From Pyrinomonadaceae bacterium (lineage in GTDB: Bacteria > Acidobacteriota > Blastocatellia > Pyrinomonadales > Pyrinomonadaceae): DNA of 20,324 nucleotides. The notes below the pieces were generated by a model, which was not told where the DNA came from, made no database searches, and worked only from the letters and a program-made list of their open reading frames with translations. Shown here piece by piece: positions 15,639 to 20,324 of this stretch. The DNA lies in NCBI GenBank assembly GCA_013695245.1, contig JACDAW010000284.1:1-20324 (forward strand), given 5' to 3'. How positions within the stretch are numbered: position 1 is the stretch's first letter; the number at the start of each line of letters is the position of its first letter. The position numbers were made by a program, and so were the translations under genes.

Positions 15639-15686
15639 ATGCGGAGAGAAACAGGGCGAGCTTCGCGCTCCGTTTCACAAACGCAT

Positions 15687-15700
15687 GGAGAAGCCTTTTG
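15687..15700 (+). promoter_or_regulatory. Ribosome binding site deciding a TTG start
   Basis: GGAG at 15687-15690 followed by seven bases and TTG at 15698-15700 is the only well-spaced ribosome site in the frame. It supports the shorter gene model. Confidence 0.6.
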
Positions 15701-16327
15701 AACATACGCATTGAGGATTTCGGGAGTCGCGTGGCGAGCGTCTGGGAAAACTTACGCCCCGCCACGCGCAATCTTTTTGAACAAGCCCTCGCATCAATCG
15801 CTCCGGCTACCGCCTCGCCGCGCCCCAGCGCGAACATCCCTTATGATCGTCGTGCCGAGTGGGAGTTGAGTCGCTTGCTCACGGCGCTCGACGAACGCGC
15901 CGTTGATAATTCGTTCGCGCTCTCTGTCGAGCAAAAAGATGAACTGCGCCGCTTGACCGAAACGTGCGCCACCGTGTTGCAACAAAGCGCGCAATCGGCC
16001 GAAGTCTTCGCGCAACTTTTGGAGCGCGCGCTTCACTCAAGCGATTACCGCAAAGTGGATCAACTCTCGGACGCTTTTCCCGCGCAACTCTCGACGACCG
16101 AAATCTGCGAGCTTGCGCGCCACCCGAATCCCGCGATCCGCGCCATCGCGCAAGATGCACTCGCCCAAAGTCCGACCTCCGTGCTCGTCGAACTCTTAAG
16201 CGACCCCGTTGATGCCGAAATCGTGCGCGATGCGCTCCTACTTCAAGCTGACGAATACGGCGTCGAAGAAGCGCGCTGGATCATCGCCGCGCTCGAAGAA
16301 GGCGAACCGCTTGATGATGAAATGTAA
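15698..16327 (+). CDS. All-helical protein of unknown function (possible HEAT-like repeats)
   Basis: I do not recognise the family. The start is chosen as TTG 15698 because GGAG (15687-15690) sits seven bases upstream and the frame then begins NIRIEDFGSRVASVWENL, a sensible N-terminus. A longer version from TTG 15605 would add a basic, unlikely leader containing a promoter-like element. The product is 209 aa, acidic, and apparently almost entirely helical: WELSRLLTALDERA, EELxR-type helices around 90-150, and a stretch ICELARHPNPAIRAIAQDAL followed by SPTSVLVELLSDPVDAEIV that resembles HEAT/armadillo repeats. There is no signal peptide or membrane segment. The gene converges with ispH, sharing a probable two-way terminator. 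Confidence 0.7.
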   Translation: MNIRIEDFGSRVASVWENLRPATRNLFEQALASIAPATASPRPSANIPYDRRAEWELSRLLTALDERAVDNSFALSVEQKDELRRLTETCATVLQQSAQSAEVFAQLLERALHSSDYRKVDQLSDAFPAQLSTTEICELARHPNPAIRAIAQDALAQSPTSVLVELLSDPVDAEIVRDALLLQADEYGVEEARWIIAALEEGEPLDDEM

Positions 16328-16339
16328 GGCGAGCGTTAA

Positions 16340-16410
16340 GTAACAGTGCTCCAAAGAAAATGCCGCTTTCGGTCGTTCGTTCTTGCACGAACTGCTGAAA
16401 GCGGTGTTAC
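16340..16410. terminator. Probable bidirectional terminator between convergent genes
   Basis: CCGCTTTC (16363-16370) pairs perfectly with GAAAGCGG (16397-16404), with a further GTTCG/CGAAC pairing inside. An outer GTAACA (16340-16345) can pair with TGTTAC (16405-16410). On the minus strand the stem is followed by CATTTTCTTT, suited to stopping ispH transcripts. On the plus strand the tail is less T-rich. It lies in the 119-base gap between the stop codons at 16327 and 16447. Confidence 0.7.
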
Positions 16411-16446
16411 CTGTTTTCAATTCACTTAAACTGCTACGCTCATTTC

Positions 16447-17292
16447 CTACAGTTTACCGATTTCGCGTAAACGTTCAATTACTTGCTCGATCAACCAGTT
16501 CGGCGTTGAAGCACCAGCCGTGACGCCGACGCGCTCTGCATCTGCAAGATCAGCTTCGTTGATCTCATCCTGCGTTTCGATCAGAAAACTGCGCTCGCAT
16601 TGTTCTTTACAGACGGCGAGCAGCTTCATGCTGTTTGACGAATGACGGCTTCCGATCACGTAAAAGGCATCAACTTCTCCGGCGAGCGAGCGCGCCGCAT
16701 CCTGTCGGTCGCGCGTTGCCGAACAAATCGTGTTGACAACTTCCGGCTCTTTATCCGCCTTCGCGCGCACGGCTTCGGCCGCCTCAAGGAAGGTTTTCAA
16801 CTTCAACGTGGTTTGCGAAACGACGAGCGGCGCATGAAGCGGTGGCAGATTTTCAACTTCGCTCGCATCGCGCACAACGAAAGCATGATCGGGCGCGTAG
16901 CCTTTAACGCCAATCATCTCCGGGTGATCGGGACTGCCGACGACGACGACGTGACGACCCTGCGCCGCCGCGCGCGATGCCAACCTTTGCACGCGCGTTA
17001 CAAACGGGCACGTCGCGTCAATCACTTGCGCGGCGCGCTCCGTCAATTCGCGTTGCACTTCGGGCGTAACGCCGTGTGCGCGAATTACGGCCGTGACGGA
17101 CTTGTCGGTTTCGTCCGGCGTTTCAACGGCCGTTACGCCCTCGCGGGTGAGACGGTAAATCTCCTGCGTGTTGTGAATCAGCGGCCCCAGCGTGCGCACC
17201 GTCGCGCCTTGCTGGAGAGCTTCCTCCGTCATCTCAACGGCGCGCTCGACGCCAAAACAGAATCCGTATTCGTTCGCTAATAAAACTTCCAT
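16447..17292 (-). CDS. ispH: 4-hydroxy-3-methylbut-2-enyl diphosphate reductase (LytB/IspH)
   Basis: The 281-aa protein is a typical IspH, the last enzyme of the MEP isoprenoid pathway. It reduces HMBPP to IPP and DMAPP using a [4Fe-4S] cluster. The three cluster cysteines are present: C12 (GFCFGV), C95 (DATCPFV) and C190 (NTICSATRDRQ). Substrate-binding and acid residues are also in place: H40, H73, HPE at 123-125 with the proton-relay Glu125, SQTTL (159-163), and SRHSSNS (215-221) binding the diphosphate. Length matches the family norm of about 280-320. The ATG at 17292 begins at the conserved MEVLLAN. It stands alone between convergent and upstream genes, 202 bases after the helicase stop. 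The presence of MEP-pathway isoprenoid synthesis fits a typical bacterium. Confidence 0.97.
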   Translation of the reverse strand: MEVLLANEYGFCFGVERAVEMTEEALQQGATVRTLGPLIHNTQEIYRLTREGVTAVETPDETDKSVTAVIRAHGVTPEVQRELTERAAQVIDATCPFVTRVQRLASRAAAQGRHVVVVGSPDHPEMIGVKGYAPDHAFVVRDASEVENLPPLHAPLVVSQTTLKLKTFLEAAEAVRAKADKEPEVVNTICSATRDRQDAARSLAGEVDAFYVIGSRHSSNSMKLLAVCKEQCERSFLIETQDEINEADLADAERVGVTAGASTPNWLIEQVIERLREIGKL

Positions 17293-17433
17293 AATTTAAT
17301 TTCCGCTTCACGCAAATCGTTTTTGTAACAAAACTTCTTGCGTTTTAAACTACAAGCTTCCCTAAACCTTCTTTGCCTTCGTCGCCGCGCTCACACGCGG
17401 AAGGAAACATCTCGCGCGCGTTTGTAATATTAA

Positions 17434-17445
17434 CATAACGTTATG
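17434..17445. repeat. Perfect 12-base palindrome upstream of ispH
   Basis: CATAACGTTATG lies in the 202-base gap between helicase stop and ispH start, about 142 bases before the ispH ATG. It could be an operator or chance. The gap is AT-rich and holds no gene that I can see. Confidence 0.4.
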
Positions 17446-17494
17446 CGTCCTTCGTAGTCGCGCGGAAGTTCATTGATGATTGCTCCAAACGCTA

Positions 17495-20299
17495 TCAACT
17501 TTCATCGAAGCGCAACGGCTCGCGCAGCACAATGGAGGAGGCGAGTTGCGCGGCGCGCGCAGTGTCCGGATGTGCGTCGCGCAGCGCGGCAATTTGTAGC
17601 AAAGATTCACCGGTGCGTGAAAGAAGGCGAAACAGATCGCCTTCTTCCGCTCGCGTCTCGCGCACTAAATCTTCCCACTTCGCGCCCGTCGTCCAACTCG
17701 CGGCGGCGGCCGCGGCCGAGAAATTCATCTCCGTTTTCGGGTCGAGATCGTGACGCCATTCGACGCTTGCGATCTCATACGCAACTTCCTCGAAGCGCGC
17801 AAGCGCCGAAACAAGTTTATCGTCAAGCTGGAGTTCGCCGAAGTCTCGATCCGGATCGGCAGCAAGCGCCGCGACGAGCGCGGCGATAGTTGTTGCATCC
17901 AAGGCCGCGAACAAACCGCGTTCAATCGCTTCGCCGACAAGTAACGGTTGGTCGAGTCGCAAATCCGCCAGCCACCGCCCGCACTCTGTCACCTGTTGTT
18001 TGCCACGATCAAGATAACCGAAATGTTCGAGCACGCGCGCCCGCCTTTCAAACGGCAACCAAGCATCATCGCGCAACGCTTCGATGCTGCGCTCCGCTCC
18101 CTCTAATTTCTCAGCCTCCCCGATAACACTCCACAAAGCCTCGCCGCAAATTTCCTTCGCGCCCGCCTGCGAGCTTACCTTCTCGATTAAATCGTTGATT
18201 AAGCTTACAGCTTGTTCGCTTGATTCACGCGCGCTAACGAGTCGCGGCTCATCAAGCGCCGCTATGCCGCCCTCTTGCACTTCGTCAAACACCCTTTCGC
18301 GTTCATCCTCCGCCAGCGAAAACTTCGGCGCATAAACTCTGCCCACGCGCTCCACACTAAAACTCGCGCGGCTTCCATCTTCACGCACGCCAATAACATT
18401 TACTCCGCGCCTCTGTGTTACTAAAACGAATCTTTGCCCGCGCCCACCGAGACGCACGACGCGGCCGGGCAGAACCTGTTTGTCGAGCCAAGCCGTAAGC
18501 GCTTCGCGTCGCGTCTCCGGCACGTCTCCAAGCAAGCGAGAACGCGCGCTGGCAAGTCGCTCTAATCCTTGCGCCGTTTCAACCGAGGCGACGCAACCCG
18601 CTTCATCTAATTTTCTTCTTACACGCGCGCGCGTTTCATCTCGCTCCGTTTCAAGCCGATGAATGTCTTTCGCAAGTTCACGGTAAGCGAAACTACGTTC
18701 GACGATGTCGCGCACTTGGCCGAAGTTTTTGTAAGCGTCCAAGAGATTAAGGAGCGTCGTGTAAGTGGCGCGAAATTGACTCTCAAGCGGATCGGGCTGT
18801 GCGGTTGTTAACTGCGCGAGGCGTTGCGGGTTTTGATGTTGACCGGGCGCGGCGACGATAAAGCCGACGCGATCTTTGCCGCGCCGCCCGGCGCGTCCCG
18901 TCATCTGCTGAAACTCTGAAGCACTAAGCGCGCGCCAACCGCGCCCCGTCCGCGCGTCCGCGTTTGAGAGCACGACGGTGCGCGCCGGAAAATCAACTCC
19001 GGCCGCTACTGTCGCCGTCGCAAAAATCGCATCGAGAAGTCCGCGACTCATTAAGCGTTCGACGAGCAACTTCCACGCGGGCAAATGTCCGGCGTGATGC
19101 GCGGCGACGCCGCCTTTAACCACGCCCGCCCAGTGACGATGGCGGCGTACCTCCGGGTGTTCGTTGGCGAATTCGCGCATCAGATGGCGACGCGCTTCGC
19201 GTCGTTCTTCGCTCTCCGTCTTTCCCCCACCACGCGCGAGCGCGGCTTCGGCGGCCGCTTCGTCGCAGCGTCTTCGTGTGGGAAGGAACACAATCGCGGG
19301 AAGCAGGTTGTAGAAACCGAGCCATTGCAGAAGCATCGGCGGTGGCATCTCCGGCATGTTCATTTTCGCGGAGTTTCGCGGCGGATAATCCCGACCGCGC
19401 GGTCGCGCTTCGTGCTCTTGCAGCAAACTCTTGATCTCAGGATTGAAACGTCCCGCTTCGTCTGTGAGCGGCGCGAGCGCACCTTCCGGGTGGAGAAATG
19501 CGGCGCGAAGCGGCACGGGGCGCGCGCCGCCCCCCTCGCTTCGTCTTACCACGCCGCATTCGGTGCCACGCACCTCGGCGATCCAGCGCGCAAACTCATC
19601 GGCGTTTCCAATCGTCGCCGAAAGCAACAACAGGCGCACGCGCGGCGGCGAGAGAATGATCGCTTCTTCCCAGACGTGCCCGCGTTCTTCGTCGGCAAGA
19701 TAATGCGCTTCATCAAGGATCACGAGGTCGGCCGTCGTTGCGCGCCCCCGCTCAGGATTGCGAAGGGCATCGAAAAGTTGGTTGCGATAAATCTCCGTTG
19801 TGCCGACGATCAAAGGCGCGTCCGCATTTTCCTTGCGGTCGCCCGTCAAAATCCCCACGCGCTCCGCGCCGAATTCTTGAGCGAACTCTGCGTACTTAGA
19901 ATTCGTTAATGCTTTGAGCGGGCTGGTGTACCACGCGCGTTTGCCCTGCTCAAGCAAACGGCGAATCTCTTCGCGCGCGATCCACGTTTTGCCCGCTCCG
20001 GTCGGCGCGGTGACGAGCACGTCTTCATGTTCGATGCGGGCGAGCGCTTCGAGTTGAAACGGATCGGGCGTAAAAGCGGCGGGCGCGGGCGGCACGCCGA
20101 TGCCTTCGAGCAGACGGCGCAACTGCGGCGAGCGCGCCAGCCGTTTCTCTAAACTGAGACCGGCGCGAAAGTTTTCCGCCGCGCCTCGCCGCGCCTCATC
20201 GCTCGTTCGCGGCTTGAAGGGCGTGCGGCGTTTGTTCGTTCCTCTTTCGTCGCTGCGGCGCTTTGGAAAACGGTTTTTCGGTGGGCGTGAACGTGCCAT
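17495..20299 (-). CDS. Ski2/Mtr4-like DEAH-box RNA helicase
   Basis: The 934-aa superfamily 2 helicase has all core motifs: APTGAGKT (98-105, Walker A), TSPLKAL (125-131), GTTEIYRNQL, DEAH (196-199), LSATIGN (226-232), HHAGHLPAWK (401-410), ATATVAAGVDFPAR (427-440) and QMTGRAGRRG (465-474). This set, with the DEAH/VDFP wording and a long C-terminal helical region (about 500-934), places it with the Ski2/Mtr4/Dob1 group, of which bacterial members occur in Actinobacteria, Deinococcus and others. It probably unwinds RNA in turnover or processing. The first 45 residues are a basic, disordered tail that may bind nucleic acid. The ATG at 20299 lies close behind a TAGAAT box (20313-20308), so the leader may be very short or absent. 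No nuclease partner is adjacent inside the window. Confidence 0.9.
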   Translation of the reverse strand: MARSRPPKNRFPKRRSDERGTNKRRTPFKPRTSDEARRGAAENFRAGLSLEKRLARSPQLRRLLEGIGVPPAPAAFTPDPFQLEALARIEHEDVLVTAPTGAGKTWIAREEIRRLLEQGKRAWYTSPLKALTNSKYAEFAQEFGAERVGILTGDRKENADAPLIVGTTEIYRNQLFDALRNPERGRATTADLVILDEAHYLADEERGHVWEEAIILSPPRVRLLLLSATIGNADEFARWIAEVRGTECGVVRRSEGGGARPVPLRAAFLHPEGALAPLTDEAGRFNPEIKSLLQEHEARPRGRDYPPRNSAKMNMPEMPPPMLLQWLGFYNLLPAIVFLPTRRRCDEAAAEAALARGGGKTESEERREARRHLMREFANEHPEVRRHRHWAGVVKGGVAAHHAGHLPAWKLLVERLMSRGLLDAIFATATVAAGVDFPARTVVLSNADARTGRGWRALSASEFQQMTGRAGRRGKDRVGFIVAAPGQHQNPQRLAQLTTAQPDPLESQFRATYTTLLNLLDAYKNFGQVRDIVERSFAYRELAKDIHRLETERDETRARVRRKLDEAGCVASVETAQGLERLASARSRLLGDVPETRREALTAWLDKQVLPGRVVRLGGRGQRFVLVTQRRGVNVIGVREDGSRASFSVERVGRVYAPKFSLAEDERERVFDEVQEGGIAALDEPRLVSARESSEQAVSLINDLIEKVSSQAGAKEICGEALWSVIGEAEKLEGAERSIEALRDDAWLPFERRARVLEHFGYLDRGKQQVTECGRWLADLRLDQPLLVGEAIERGLFAALDATTIAALVAALAADPDRDFGELQLDDKLVSALARFEEVAYEIASVEWRHDLDPKTEMNFSAAAAAASWTTGAKWEDLVRETRAEEGDLFRLLSRTGESLLQIAALRDAHPDTARAAQLASSIVLREPLRFDES

Positions 20300-20324
20300 A
20301 AGAACTTATTCTAACTTATTAACC

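Noticed and set aside
16642..17280. Long plus-strand open frame (212 codons)
   Set aside because: It lies wholly opposite ispH, whose family motifs are complete. The antisense product is Arg/His-rich and has no recognisable motif.
19085..19909. Long plus-strand open frame (274 codons)
   Set aside because: It is antisense to the conserved helicase core. GC-rich codon usage creates such shadow frames.
1..20324. tRNA genes, rRNA, CRISPR arrays, insertion sequences
   Set aside because: Reading the intergenic gaps gave no cloverleaf-like elements, no regularly spaced repeats, no transposase motifs and no terminal inverted repeats. A tRNAscan or Infernal run would be decisive for small RNAs.

Overview
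The window reads as an ordinary, gene-dense stretch of bacterial chromosome with moderate to high GC. My best guess at the source is an Acidobacteriota member of the Blastocatellia type. The guess rests on gene style: a fused alpha-beta branched-chain 2-oxoacid dehydrogenase E1, a PknB-like kinase with one membrane span, a zinc-ribbon/DUF4234 plus DUF2752 pair, and a MEP-pathway ispH. No marker gene fixes the taxonomy. I see no rRNA, tRNA, CRISPR array, transposase or integrase.

Layout. The left edge (367 to 1, minus) holds the N-terminal third or so of a metallo-beta-lactamase-fold exonuclease that runs off the window. Going right on the plus strand come a PAP2 phosphatase (505-1296), an AT-rich orphan two-span membrane protein (1361-1885) and an isoprenylcysteine-methyltransferase-like membrane enzyme (2051-2617). 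Converging on these from the minus strand are an exported 5'-nucleotidase (4981-3242) and a small AP2-domain DNA-binding protein (3131-2637). Diverging from the nucleotidase is a secreted protein of unknown function (5051-6052), interrupted by a single in-frame TAG.

The metabolic core is 6284-10033 (plus): a short/branched-chain acyl-CoA dehydrogenase, a small TPR protein and a fused E1 alpha-beta branched-chain 2-oxoacid dehydrogenase, closed by a strong intrinsic terminator. The two enzymes catalyse successive oxidations in valine, leucine and isoleucine breakdown, so this looks like a BCAA-catabolic operon. The TPR protein's role in it is unknown.

From 14032 to 10131 on the minus strand lie an M15-peptidase-like protein of unknown function with a good promoter, a zinc-ribbon/DUF4234 membrane protein, a DUF2752 membrane protein whose ATG directly abuts the previous stop, and a Ser/Thr kinase with an extracytoplasmic domain. 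From 14244 to 16327 on the plus strand lie four small genes: an unknown 120-aa protein, a possible Sm-like 84-aa protein, a ChrR-type cupin and an all-helical unknown. Finally, on the minus strand, are ispH (17292-16447) and a 934-aa Ski2/Mtr4-like helicase (20299-17495).

I found no convincing new multi-gene system. The items most worth a second look are the TAG-interrupted secreted protein, the cytosolic M15-like protein, the Sm-like small protein and the stand-alone AP2 protein.
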